Notes: generated by a model from the sequence alone, not told the origin. A DNA stretch of 64,000 bases from Pseudomonas tolaasii NCPPB 2192 (GCF_002813445.1 NZ_PHHD01000001.1:4092001-4156000), one strand, 5' to 3'. Positions 8,544 to 16,842 are shown, counted from the stretch's first letter. Numbers and translations are program-made.

Positions 8544-9305
8544 ATGCGCATGCTTTCTTCCCTGGCCATTGCCATGGCCCTGACCGTGCCGATGCTGGCT
8601 CACGCGGCCGATGCGCCGCAGCCCGGCACCGGTAAAAGCGTGGTGATCGTGCCCGGCTCGTTTGTCGACGGCTCCGGCTGGCGCGTGGTGCACGACATCC
8701 TGATTCACAAAGGCTACAAGGTGACGGTGGTGCACCAGGGCCACGAAAACCTCGCCGCCGACGTGGCCGAGGCGCGAGAGGTGCTGGAGCAGCAAGTCGG
8801 CCCGGTGATACTGGTGGGCCACAGCTCCGGCGGCGCAGTGATCTCGATTGCCGGGGACCGCGACAAGGTCAAGTCGCTGGTCTACGTGTCGGCGCTGCAA
8901 CCGGAAGTGGGCGAGAACATGGCCCAGTTGATCGGCTCCATGCCGGCGCCCAGTGATGACATCAAGGCCAGCCGCGACGGTCACCTGTTCTTCGACCGCA
9001 CCAAGTTCAACGCGGACTTCGCCGCCGACCTGACCACCAACCGCACCGACTTCATGGCCGCCTCCCAAGTGCCGGCCACCACCGCGCTGTTCGGCGGCAC
9101 CGTGTGGGCCGCGGCCTGGCATAAAAAGCCGACCTACGCCGTGGTGTCCACCGAAGACCGCGCCCTGAGCCCGGACCTGCAACGCTGGATGTACAAGCGC
9201 GCCGGTTCCACGGTCACCGAAATCAAGGCCAGCCACTCGGTGTACATCTCCCAGCCCGAGGCTGTGGCGAAGGTCATCGAAGACGCTGCATCCGTTATCA
9301 AGTAA
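8544..9305 (+). CDS. Exported alpha/beta hydrolase within the bufferin operon
   Basis: 253 aa. The signal peptide ends near AHAAD (about residue 22). An alpha/beta-hydrolase core follows, with an oxyanion-loop motif PGSFVDGSGW (about 37-46), a nucleophile elbow GHSSG (Ser94) and a C-terminal His in ASHSVY (about 231). It resembles small periplasmic AB-hydrolase_6-type esterases. It lies 13 bp after the DoxX gene and 26 bp before the second precursor, with its own GGAG site, so it is co-transcribed. A hydrolase is not part of the core bufferin gene set. It might process the peptide or act on an unrelated substrate; nothing in the sequence decides this. Confidence 0.8.
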   Translation: MRMLSSLAIAMALTVPMLAHAADAPQPGTGKSVVIVPGSFVDGSGWRVVHDILIHKGYKVTVVHQGHENLAADVAEAREVLEQQVGPVILVGHSSGGAVISIAGDRDKVKSLVYVSALQPEVGENMAQLIGSMPAPSDDIKASRDGHLFFDRTKFNADFAADLTTNRTDFMAASQVPATTALFGGTVWAAAWHKKPTYAVVSTEDRALSPDLQRWMYKRAGSTVTEIKASHSVYISQPEAVAKVIEDAASVIK

Positions 9306-9331
9306 TTCACCCCAACCCTGGAGAAACACCC

Positions 9332-9604
9332 ATGAACACTGCACTCAAATCCCGCCTGAGCCTCGCCGCCGCCGCTGCCCTGGTGGCCATGGCCTCTGCC
9401 ACGTTCGCCACGGCCGCCAGCGCCGCCGACCAGCATGAAAAGCCGGGCCGTTGCTACGGCGTCAACACCTGCAAGGGCACCAGCCTGTGCGCCACCGCCA
9501 AAAACGATTGCAAGGGCCTCAACAGTTGCAAGGGTGAAGGCGTGATCGTCAAGACCCCGTCCGAGTGCCTGAAGGCTGGCGGCACGCTGACCGAGCCGAA
9601 GTAA
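9332..9604 (+). CDS. bufA2: BufA2-family bufferin precursor, six-Cys type
   Basis: 90 aa. The Ala-rich signal peptide ends near residue 32 (ASAADQ). The mature peptide has six Cys (41, 47, 53, 60, 66, 79) in the repeated CKG pattern RCYGVNTCKGTSLC ... NDCKGLNSCKGEG that marks the BufA2-type periplasmic metallophores. The sequence and spacing differ from the first precursor, but both share a (K/R)CxGV start of the Cys region and a G(S/T)LTE tail. GGAG lies upstream of ATG 9332. It is probably a substrate of the downstream BufB/BufC pair. Metal specificity is inferred from the family (copper), not seen. Confidence 0.85.
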   Translation: MNTALKSRLSLAAAAALVAMASATFATAASAADQHEKPGRCYGVNTCKGTSLCATAKNDCKGLNSCKGEGVIVKTPSECLKAGGTLTEPK

Positions 9605-9614
9605 TCCACCCCCC

Positions 9615-9708
9615 TGTGGCGAGCAAGCTTGCTTGCGCCGGGATGCGGAGCATCCCCAAAAAGCGGCGACTGCTGCGCAGCCGAGCGGGGGCAAGCTCCC
9701 TCGCCACA
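9615..9708. repeat. REPIN of the tgtggcgag type, between bufA2 and bufB
   Basis: Begins tgtggcgagcaagcttgctt and ends with the opposing ggcaagctccctcgccaca, with an internal hairpin (gatgcggagcatc). It fills the only sizeable intercistronic gap of the bufferin operon (9605-9729). REP hairpins at such positions can stabilise upstream mRNA or cause partial termination. Confidence 0.8.
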
Positions 9709-9729
9709 GATTTTGATGGAGAACGGTCC

Positions 9730-10554
9730 ATGTCCACACCCAACCCCCATTTTTCCGGCTACGGCCTGGGGCTGCGCAAGGAGCACTACGGCGACTTCCT
9801 GGAGACCTCGGTGCCGGTGGATTTCGTCGAAGTGATCTCCGAAAACTTTATGGTCGAAGGCGGCCAGCCCCGGCACATTCTGCGCCAGGTGCGTGAACGC
9901 CACCCGGTGGCCTTGCACGGGGTGTCGATGTCCATCGGCACCGCTGAGGGGCTCGACAAGGCCTACCTGCGCCGCCTCAAGGCGCTGGTGGACGAGATCG
10001 AGCCGCTGTTTGTGTCTGACCACTTGAGCTGGTCCCGCAGTGGCGGCTTCAACGCCCATGACTTGCTGCCCGTGCCCTATACCGAGGAAGCGCTGGACCT
10101 GGTGTGCAGCAATATTCATCAGGCCCAGGATGCATTGGGCCGCACGATGCTGTTTGAAAACCCGTCCAGCTACCTCGTCTTTGACGGCGCCGTGATGAGC
10201 GAGTGGGACTTTATCGCCGCCATGGCCGAGCGCACCGGTTGCGAGCTGTTGCTGGACGTCAACAACGTGTTTGTCAGCGCCAGCAACCATGGGTTTGATG
10301 CGCTGGCGTTTCTCGACGGCATTCCCGCCGAACGCGTGCGCCAGATTCACCTGGCCGGCCACAGCCAGGGCCGCGAGTTGTTGATCGACAGCCATGACAG
10401 CCCGGTGTGTGGTGGCGTGTGGGCGCTTTACGCCAAGGCCCGCGCCAAACTCGGCCCGGTGGCGACCATGATCGAGCGTGACGATGCGATTCCGCCACTG
10501 GCCGACCTGCTGCAGGAGCTCTCCATGGCGCGTGCTTTGGGGGCGGCGCAATGA
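9730..10554 (+). CDS. bufB: MNIO-family (DUF692) RiPP-modifying iron oxidase, BufB
   Basis: 274 aa, the usual DUF692 length, with a TIM-barrel-type pattern. Likely metal ligands and acid/amide residues are in place: EN at 38-39, LHG His63, SDH 96-98, FEN 142-144, DVNN 176-179, HLAGH His207/His211, DSHD 220-223 and ERDD 249-252. MNIOs use a multinuclear non-haem iron centre and O2 to modify Cys in ribosomal peptides. Start ATG 9730 has GGAGAA eight bases upstream; the frame is open further 5' but runs into the REPIN. The stop overlaps bufC (ATGA). It probably modifies both Cys-rich precursors encoded upstream. Confidence 0.92.
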   Translation: MSTPNPHFSGYGLGLRKEHYGDFLETSVPVDFVEVISENFMVEGGQPRHILRQVRERHPVALHGVSMSIGTAEGLDKAYLRRLKALVDEIEPLFVSDHLSWSRSGGFNAHDLLPVPYTEEALDLVCSNIHQAQDALGRTMLFENPSSYLVFDGAVMSEWDFIAAMAERTGCELLLDVNNVFVSASNHGFDALAFLDGIPAERVRQIHLAGHSQGRELLIDSHDSPVCGGVWALYAKARAKLGPVATMIERDDAIPPLADLLQELSMARALGAAQ

Positions 10555-11330
10555 ACCTGGCGCAGTGGCAACAGGCTTTTCGCGGCTGGCTGGTGAGCGC
10601 CTCGGCGCAATCGGCAGAGGCGCTCGGCAATCACCACGCGGGCCTTGCGGTGTACCAGAACAACTACCGGGCGCAATTGATCGGGTGCCTGGAACAGGCG
10701 TTTCCCAACCTGCGCCGCTGGGTGGGGGACGAGGCGTTTCTGGCGGCCAGCATCCACCATATCGACCAACAGCCGCCCCACGCCTGGAGCCTGGACGCCT
10801 ACCCTGCAGGGTTTCACCAGACGCTGAAAACGTTGTTTCCCCACAACCCCGACGTGCACGAACTGGCCTGGATCGAGTCGGCACTGAACGACGCCTTTGT
10901 CGCGGCCGATGCGCGGCCTTTGGCGATGGACACCCTGGCGCACCTGGATTGGGACACGGCGGTGCTGCAACTGAGCCCGTCCCTGCGCTGCCACGCCCTG
11001 ACCACCAACGCCGAAGCCATCTGGTCAGCGCTCTGGCAGGAAACACCAGCGCCCGATGCGGCGATGCTGGACGAGGCGGGCGGCCTGTTGGTGTGGCGGC
11101 GTGAATTCACCTCTCGACTGCGTCAGGTGGATGCCCTGGAGTTGCAGGCCCTGTTGCAGCTGCAGACGGACGGCAGTTTTGCCCGGCTGTGCGAGTTTCT
11201 GGTGCAGTGCCTGGGGGAGGAGGCCGGCGTGATGCAGGCCGGTGAATACCTGGCCGGTTGGCTGGGCAGTGAATTGATTGTGGGGGTAATCGAACATGAA
11301 AATATTGACAGCCAGGCAATAGGCCACTGA
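10551..11330 (+). CDS. bufC: DUF2063 partner protein of the MNIO, BufC
   Basis: 259 aa. It starts at ATG 10551, overlapping the bufB stop by 4 bases. The N-terminal DUF2063 signature is clear: GLAVYQNNYRAQLIGCL, then AFPNLRRWVGDEAF. The C-terminal region is less conserved and helical. In characterised MNIO systems this protein pairs with the DUF692 enzyme and helps recognise the precursor (RRE-like role). It is the last gene of the operon; no clear terminator follows, and the next gene starts 56 bp downstream. Confidence 0.9.
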   Translation: MNLAQWQQAFRGWLVSASAQSAEALGNHHAGLAVYQNNYRAQLIGCLEQAFPNLRRWVGDEAFLAASIHHIDQQPPHAWSLDAYPAGFHQTLKTLFPHNPDVHELAWIESALNDAFVAADARPLAMDTLAHLDWDTAVLQLSPSLRCHALTTNAEAIWSALWQETPAPDAAMLDEAGGLLVWRREFTSRLRQVDALELQALLQLQTDGSFARLCEFLVQCLGEEAGVMQAGEYLAGWLGSELIVGVIEHENIDSQAIGH

Positions 11331-11385
11331 AAAAAATCCCGTCTGCCCGTACTCTAGAGGCCTTCGTCACCTGTGTGAGTGGTTC

Positions 11386-12750
11386 ATGTCTTCTGTCGCC
11401 GATGGGTTGCCCTTCAATAAACGCTTGCCGGCAGTGATCGCCCTGTCTTTGGGGATCGGCATGGCAACCCTGGACACGGCCATCGTCAACACGGCATTGC
11501 CGACGCTGGCCCAGGGGATCGGCACCGACTCGGCGTCGGTGATCTGGGTGGTCAACGCCTACCAGTTGGCGATCATCGCCACGGTGCTGCCGTTTGCATC
11601 CTTGAGTGATGTGCTGGGGCACCGTCGGGTGTACCTGGGCGGGTTGCTGCTGTTTATTGTTTCGTCGCTGTTCTGCGGGTTGGCGGGGTCGCTGCTGACT
11701 CTCACGGCCGCGCGAGTGGCCCAGGGGCTGGGGGCGGCGGCGCTGATGAGTGTCAACACGGCGCTGCTGCGACACATCTACCCTTCGAAAATGCTCGGCC
11801 GGGGGCTCGGTTACAACTCGCTGGTGGTCGGGCTGGCCTTTACCCTCGGCCCGACCGCGGCATCGGCCATTTTGTCGGTGGCGACCTGGCATTGGCTGTA
11901 CCTGATCAACGTACCGCTGGGCCTGCTGGCACTGGGCCTGGGTTTTCGCTCGTTGCCGGTGCTGCCGTTGACCGGGCATGCCTTCGACCGTATCGCGGCG
12001 GTGCTGTGTGCCGGGCTGTTTGCCTTGCTGGTGTTGGGGCTTGGCACCGCCGTGCACGGGGCTCAGGGCGCCTTGACGCTGGGCTTGATTGCGGTGGCGC
12101 TGGTGTGCGGCGCCTTGCTGCTGCGCCGCGAATCGGGCCACCCGGCGCCGATGCTGGCGGTGGACTTGTTCAAGCGTCCGGTGTTTGCCTTGTCGTCCCT
12201 CACGGCCATTTGTGCGTTCAGCGCCCAGGGCCTGGCGTTTGTCTCGTTGCCGTTTCTGTTGCAGGCGGCGCTGGGGCATAGCCAGGTGGAAACCGGTTTT
12301 CTGATGACGCCGTGGCCGGCGGTGGTGGCGGTGATGGCGCTGGTGGCGGGGCGCCTGGCGGACCGGGTGTCGCTGGGCATGTTGTGCGGCATCGGTTTGT
12401 TGATGCTCAGCGTTGGCATGGCGGCGTTGGCGACCCTGGGCAGCGGCGCGTCGGCCTTTGATATCGGCTGGCGCATGGCGCTGTGCGGCGCCGGTTTCGG
12501 CTTTTTCCAGTCGCCCAACCTCAAGGCCATCATGACCAGCGCGCCTCTGGCTCGCAGTGGCGGGGCCAGCGGCATCGTGGCGATTTCGCGCTTGCTGGGG
12601 CAAACGCTGGGCGCGTCGCTCGTGGCTTTTTGTTTCCATTTATCCCTGGGCAGCGGCCCGCAGATTGCGCTGTGGCTGGGGTGCGCCTTCGCCCTGGCGG
12701 GGGCCGTCGCCAGTTGGTTGCGCTTGTTGCCCTATGACAAAAAGGTTTGA
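11386..12750 (+). CDS. MFS transporter, DHA2 (EmrB/QacA) family
   Basis: 454 aa with about 12-14 hydrophobic segments. The N-terminus carries the DHA2-type first helix (MATLDTAIVNTALP), WVVNAYQL in TM2 and the loop motif SDVLGHRRVYLGG. Proteins of this family are proton-driven drug or metabolite exporters of the inner membrane. It lies 56 bp after the bufferin operon on the same strand and could be read from it, though no overlap suggests coupling. The substrate is unknown. The C-terminus (LLPYDKKV) is complete. Confidence 0.85.
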   Translation: MSSVADGLPFNKRLPAVIALSLGIGMATLDTAIVNTALPTLAQGIGTDSASVIWVVNAYQLAIIATVLPFASLSDVLGHRRVYLGGLLLFIVSSLFCGLAGSLLTLTAARVAQGLGAAALMSVNTALLRHIYPSKMLGRGLGYNSLVVGLAFTLGPTAASAILSVATWHWLYLINVPLGLLALGLGFRSLPVLPLTGHAFDRIAAVLCAGLFALLVLGLGTAVHGAQGALTLGLIAVALVCGALLLRRESGHPAPMLAVDLFKRPVFALSSLTAICAFSAQGLAFVSLPFLLQAALGHSQVETGFLMTPWPAVVAVMALVAGRLADRVSLGMLCGIGLLMLSVGMAALATLGSGASAFDIGWRMALCGAGFGFFQSPNLKAIMTSAPLARSGGASGIVAISRLLGQTLGASLVAFCFHLSLGSGPQIALWLGCAFALAGAVASWLRLLPYDKKV

Positions 12751-12820
12751 TCGGGCGTTGTAAAACACCGCGGCGGAAGGCTACCGTGGCGACCTGAATA
12801 TTTCGGGATGTTTCAGATTT

Positions 12821-13957
12821 ATGTCCAGTCTGGCCCAACGCACTGCCGATGTGTCTTCCCGCCGCGCCGCGCTGACCCTTGCTTTATGCCTGCCCAGTGA
12901 CGTGTTGCTCTACCTGCTGTTGCCGATGGAGTCCCAGGCCTTCGGCATCACCCTGGCCCAGGCGGGCGTGTTGCTGGCCGCCAACCGCCTAGTGCGGATT
13001 TTTGGCTACCGGCATGTGCTGAACTTCTACGCGCGCAACGGCGACCGGCTGACCTGCATGATCGCCGCCGGTGCCGCCACGGTATGCGCCTTGGGCAACT
13101 CCATGCTGTCGGGTTTTGCCGCGTTGCTCGGGCTGCGGCTGATCTGGGGCCTGTGTTTTGCTGCGTTGAACCTGTCGACCCAGGTGTTGGCCACCTCGGA
13201 ACCTGCGGGGGCGGCGCGTCGGGCCGGGCGCTCACGGGCGGTGATTGCTTTGGGGCCAATGCTCGCGCTGCCGTTGGGCGGCTGGCTGACGTTATGGGCC
13301 GGGCCGCGTCCGATCTTTCTGATTCTGGCCGGCTGTTGTCTGTTGGGCGTGTGGGCCGCCCACGGTTTGCCGCGCGCCGGGCACAATCTGCACAGCACGG
13401 GCCGTCGCTTCAAATGGCCGGACAGTGTGGCGACCTGGTCGTTTATTGAGGGCGTAGCGCTGGACGGCCTGTTTATCTTCGGCCTGTCGATTCAGGCGCA
13501 GAAGATCCTCGGCGGCAACGCGGTGCTGATCGCCGGTGGTCTGATGGCCCTGCGGTATGCCTCGGAAATGCTCCTGAGCCCGTTGGGCGGCCGCGCGGCC
13601 CAGCGTTTTGGCGCCACCTCGATGCTGCTGCTGTTTTCATTCATGAGCGCCCTGGCCTTGACCGCGTTCGGCAGTTACTGGGTGATCGTCGGCGCGGCGG
13701 CGGTGCTGGTGCTGCGCGCACTGCAATTGCCGCTGGTGACCACGTTGGTGGCCGAGCGCAACCCGGGGTCGATGCGGGTTTCGGCACTGGCATCCAACGC
13801 CGTGTGGCGTGACGTCGGTGCGGGCCTCGGGCCGTTGCTGGCCGGTGTGTTGCTGCCGATCGCTTCGGCGCCGGTGGTGTTTGGCCTGGCCGGCGCAGCC
13901 ATCGCCGTCAGCGCGGTGTTCTGCTGGCGGGCAAAGGTTTCCCACCCATTGATGTGA
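12821..13957 (+). CDS. MFS transporter (second, unrelated subfamily)
   Basis: 378 aa with 10-12 membrane segments, shorter than its neighbour and with a different loop pattern (NRLVRIFGYR; RRFKWPD central loop; ERNPGSMRVSALASNAVWRDVGAGLGP). Proteins of this kind are putative exporters. It is separated by 70 bp from the DHA2 transporter, and its stop overlaps the ORF of the MEKHLA gene, pointing to a small operon. The substrate is not deducible. Confidence 0.8.
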   Translation: MSSLAQRTADVSSRRAALTLALCLPSDVLLYLLLPMESQAFGITLAQAGVLLAANRLVRIFGYRHVLNFYARNGDRLTCMIAAGAATVCALGNSMLSGFAALLGLRLIWGLCFAALNLSTQVLATSEPAGAARRAGRSRAVIALGPMLALPLGGWLTLWAGPRPIFLILAGCCLLGVWAAHGLPRAGHNLHSTGRRFKWPDSVATWSFIEGVALDGLFIFGLSIQAQKILGGNAVLIAGGLMALRYASEMLLSPLGGRAAQRFGATSMLLLFSFMSALALTAFGSYWVIVGAAAVLVLRALQLPLVTTLVAERNPGSMRVSALASNAVWRDVGAGLGPLLAGVLLPIASAPVVFGLAGAAIAVSAVFCWRAKVSHPLM

Positions 13958-13965
13958 GGTTGTTT

Positions 13966-14433
13966 GTGTCCCTTGAAGAAGATTTCGTGCAACTGCTGGA
14001 TAAGGCGTATCGCCACTGGACCGGCCAGGGACTGCCGGCCCCTGAGCACCTGACCCCGCAACAGCGTCTGGCCTGGCTGCACAACGAGGCGCCCTACACC
14101 CTGCTGGCCCACGACGGCGCCGTCGACCCGCGTTTTACCTACGGCAACGAGCGCACGATGCAGTGTTTCAAATACCCGCCCGAGACCTTTATCGGCATGC
14201 CGTCGCGTTTCAGTGCTTCGCAGCTTGAGCGTGCCGAGCGTCAGGTACTGCTGGAGCAAGTCAGCGCCGATGGCATTGCCAGGGCCGAGAGCGGCTGGCG
14301 GGTGGATGCGCACGGCCAGCCGTTCCTGATCCATGCGGTCGAGGTATGGACCTTGCTGGATGACGCCGGCAAGGCCTGTGGGCAGGCGGCGCTGTTCTGG
14401 CCGGATGGACAGCGCATCGGCGTGTTGACGTAA
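13966..14433 (+). CDS. MEKHLA-domain (PAS-like) protein
   Basis: About 155 aa. The region around RFTYGNERTMQCFKYPPETFIGMPSRFSA, followed by an HPFL-type strand (GQPFLIHAVEVWTLLDDAG), is typical of the MEKHLA domain, a PAS-fold relative. GTG 13966 is preferred because TGAGG lies six bases upstream; the frame is open to GTG 13954, which overlaps the MFS stop. No DNA-binding or enzymatic domain is attached. It is probably cytoplasmic and may sense a small molecule; this is inference. It is likely co-expressed with the MFS gene. Confidence 0.72.
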   Translation: MSLEEDFVQLLDKAYRHWTGQGLPAPEHLTPQQRLAWLHNEAPYTLLAHDGAVDPRFTYGNERTMQCFKYPPETFIGMPSRFSASQLERAERQVLLEQVSADGIARAESGWRVDAHGQPFLIHAVEVWTLLDDAGKACGQAALFWPDGQRIGVLT

Positions 14434-14498
14434 TCAGTTTGAACGATGGCCCGTGGCGGTTTCTCTAACGCTGTGTAGACCCACTGAGGTGAACCATC

Positions 14499-14675
14499 AT
14501 GAGTGAACATACGCAGCCGCCGCCCGGCACCCCGAATCCTGACCGCACACCCGGCGAAGAGGAGCGTGACAACGATGCGTTACGCCCCAACGACCCGGCG
14601 GAGCGTCAGGAAAGCGACGTGGAGCGGGTCGAGGAAGATCTGGAAAACCTGCACGACAAGGCCCGCCCCTTGTGA
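14499..14675 (+). CDS. Small acidic hydrophilic protein, 58 aa
   Basis: A 58-codon frame (MSEHTQPPPGTPNPD ... ENLHDKARPL) preceded by a GAGGTG ribosome binding site (gaggtgaaccatcATG) and followed by hairpins and a terminator. The product is Pro/Glu/Asp/Arg-rich with no hydrophobic segment, so it is probably disordered and cytoplasmic. Codon use matches the neighbours. I do not recognise a named family; similar short acidic proteins are common hypotheticals in Pseudomonas. Confidence 0.6.
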   Translation: MSEHTQPPPGTPNPDRTPGEEERDNDALRPNDPAERQESDVERVEEDLENLHDKARPL

Positions 14676-14732
14676 AGCATGCAAAAAAAAGCCGCCCGAC
14701 GAGGTGTTGGGCGACTTGAAGGGATGAACCGA

Positions 14733-14760
14733 GCCCCGCCGTTGAGCGGGGCTTTTGTTT
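14733..14760 (+). terminator. Rho-independent terminator
   Basis: GCCCCGC stem, six-base loop, GCGGGGC, then TTTTGTTT. It ends transcription of the 58-aa gene and lies against the convergent gene at 14759-14995. An additional cgcccgac/gttgggcg hairpin sits just upstream (about 14693-14714). Confidence 0.85.
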
Positions 14761-14995
14761 ACTTGGGCGCGACCCAGGTGACCTCGGTAATGCCAAATTT
14801 TTCCGCCCAGGGCCGGGTGGTTTTTTTCACTTGTTCGTGACCCACGCGGCCGATTCGGCTGACATGGGCAATGTCGGCATCCACTGCCGCCCAGTGCCAG
14901 GCCTCGGCGTTGTTCATCACTTCGGCGCGCACCACAAAGGATTTTGGTTGACCGTGCAGTTGATAGTGGATGGTGTAGATTTTTGCGGTACTCAT
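14759..14995 (-). CDS. Small protein, DUF6555-like
   Basis: 78 aa from ATG 14995, which has a strong AGGGAGGC site upstream on the minus strand. The pattern IYTIHYQLHGQPKSFVVR ... MNNAEAWHWAAVDADI ... KKTTRPWAEKFGITEVTWV matches small Pseudomonas proteins that I recall as DUF6555. There is no signal peptide or membrane segment, and the function is unknown. It converges on the terminator at 14733-14760 and is divergent from the N-acetyltransferase gene, 120 bp away. Longer frame extensions upstream lack a ribosome binding site. Confidence 0.72.
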   Translation of the reverse strand: MSTAKIYTIHYQLHGQPKSFVVRAEVMNNAEAWHWAAVDADIAHVSRIGRVGHEQVKKTTRPWAEKFGITEVTWVAPK

Positions 14996-15115
14996 GTTGC
15001 CTCCCTGTCTTGTTATAGATGGATAGGTTGGCGCTCCAAAAGGTTCATTCAAAATGACAAATCCTGCGCACGCGCGGCATAGTGACGCTTTTGCCCCGTG
15101 CCAGAGGACCGCGCC

Positions 15116-15949
15116 ATGCCTCGCCTGACTCATAGCCAGCTCTACCTGCAACGCCTGGGCTACGATTCGCCGCCACCACCGACCCTGCAAACGCTGCAGG
15201 CGCTGCAATTGCGTCATGTGTGCACCTTCGCCTTCGAGAGCCTGTCGACTTTGCTGCACTCACCCGTGCCCATCGATTTGCCGAGCATCGAGCAAAAAGT
15301 GCTGTTCGACGGGCGCGGCGGGTATTGTTTCGAATTGAACTACCTGTTCCTGACCCTGTTGCAGGAGTTGGGCTTTGAAGCACGCGGCCTGACCGGCTGG
15401 GTGGTGATGGGCGGGCCTGTGGACGTGCGGACCGGGCGCACGCACCGGTTAAGCCTGGTGACGCTGGACGGCGTGCGCTATATCACCGACGTCGGCTTTG
15501 GCGGCATGGTGCCGAGCAGCCCGCTGCAACTGGACAGCGATGCAACCCAGGCCACCGCCCACGAACCTTATCGGCTGACCTTCAGCGACGGCGCCTACAC
15601 CCTGTGGGCCCAGGTGGGTGAGGAGTGGCGCGGCCTGTATGTGTTCGACCTGCAGCCGCAGGCGGATATCGATTATGAAATCGGCAACTGGTACGTCTCC
15701 ACGCATCCGGCTTCACCCTTTGTCGGCCAACTGAAGGCGGCGCTGCTGGCGCCGGGCAAACGCCATACGCTGAACAACGCCAACTATGCCGTGCACTCAC
15801 TGGACCGACCCAGTGAAAAACGTTCGATTCAAAGCGTCGATGAACTGCTGACCCTGCTGCAGGCCACCTTCGGTATTCGCTTGCCGGCGCATCCGCAACT
15901 TCGCGAAACACTTGATGGCCTTGTAGTAGCTAACTCGCAGGAACCTTGA
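15116..15949 (+). CDS. nat: Arylamine N-acetyltransferase
   Basis: 277 aa, normal for bacterial NATs. The catalytic triad is visible: Cys71 in RGGYCFELN, His110 in RTHRL, Asp125 in ITDVGFGG. It transfers acetyl (or another acyl group) from CoA to arylamines and hydrazines in the cytoplasm. ATG 15116 is chosen because AGAGGA lies 7-8 bases upstream; the upstream GTG 15098 lacks one. It stands alone between a divergent small gene and an outer-membrane protein gene. Confidence 0.93.
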   Translation: MPRLTHSQLYLQRLGYDSPPPPTLQTLQALQLRHVCTFAFESLSTLLHSPVPIDLPSIEQKVLFDGRGGYCFELNYLFLTLLQELGFEARGLTGWVVMGGPVDVRTGRTHRLSLVTLDGVRYITDVGFGGMVPSSPLQLDSDATQATAHEPYRLTFSDGAYTLWAQVGEEWRGLYVFDLQPQADIDYEIGNWYVSTHPASPFVGQLKAALLAPGKRHTLNNANYAVHSLDRPSEKRSIQSVDELLTLLQATFGIRLPAHPQLRETLDGLVVANSQEP

Positions 15950-16073
15950 GATAGAGCCTTCGCTGAACCGTTTTTTCTCCAAATCGGTGCAAATTAATTC
16001 GAACCTTTGGCGCGAGCCGGGGTTCGAAGCGATTCCTGAATAATTTGCTCACCAGACAAGGAGATGTAAAACG

Positions 16074-16826
16074 ATGTCCAAGCTATTCGGAAAATTCCTC
16101 AAGCATTCCTCGCTGCTGGCCCTGGTGGCTGCACCGACCCTGGCGTTCGCCGCGCCGTCCACCGCACCGATTTCCACGTTCGGGCTGCTGGGCAGCTACA
16201 ACGACTTCAAGTTTGAAGGCGGTAGCGAAAGCGACAAGGACCACATGCCCGAAGCCGGGCTGTTCTACAACTTCGGCAACAAGCTCACCGCTGAGTCGGG
16301 CTTTATCTACCAGGCGGGCGTCGAAGCCAAGTTCGGCAAGAAAAACGACAACAAACTCAAGGAAGGCCAGGCCGATATCGACCTGGGCTGGCGCGCCGCA
16401 CTGGATGCCCGCAACTTTGTCGACGTGATCGTCGGCGGCGGCTACAGCTGGACGCGCTACGAGCCGGACACCAACGACTACGACGTCAAACTCACCAACA
16501 AATCGCCCTTCGCCAAGGCTGCCCTGGGTTACAACCACCAGTTCGACGACATGACCCTGCGCGTCGAGGCCGGCGCCCGCCGCACCATCGATGGCCGCAC
16601 CAAACTCAAGGTGGACGGCATCGGCAGCGACACCGTGGACCTCAAGGACCGCACCAACCCCTACGCCGAAGTCAGCCTGCTGATGAACCAGAAAGGCGAC
16701 TTGCCGGTGATGGCAGGCCTGTATTACACGCGTACCGAGTACAAGCTCGACGACGACTCCTACGTGGCCGACAACACCAAGCTCAAGCGTGACGAGTATG
16801 GTTTCAAAGTGGGTATTGCCTTCTAA
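16074..16826 (+). CDS. Outer-membrane beta-barrel protein
   Basis: 250 aa. The signal peptide ends near AFAAPS (about residue 26). The rest is alternating amphipathic strands with short acidic turns, and the chain ends in Phe (KVGIAF), as BAM substrates do. The first strand motif (ISTFGLLGSYNDFKFEGG) resembles small OmpA/OmpX-like barrels, but I cannot name a family. Spacing suggests eight to ten strands. AAGGAG precedes ATG 16074. It is monocistronic: degenerate REPs follow, and 124 bp separate it from nat. Confidence 0.75.
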   Translation: MSKLFGKFLKHSSLLALVAAPTLAFAAPSTAPISTFGLLGSYNDFKFEGGSESDKDHMPEAGLFYNFGNKLTAESGFIYQAGVEAKFGKKNDNKLKEGQADIDLGWRAALDARNFVDVIVGGGYSWTRYEPDTNDYDVKLTNKSPFAKAALGYNHQFDDMTLRVEAGARRTIDGRTKLKVDGIGSDTVDLKDRTNPYAEVSLLMNQKGDLPVMAGLYYTRTEYKLDDDSYVADNTKLKRDEYGFKVGIAF

Positions 16827-16842
16827 CACAGTATGAGCCCAT

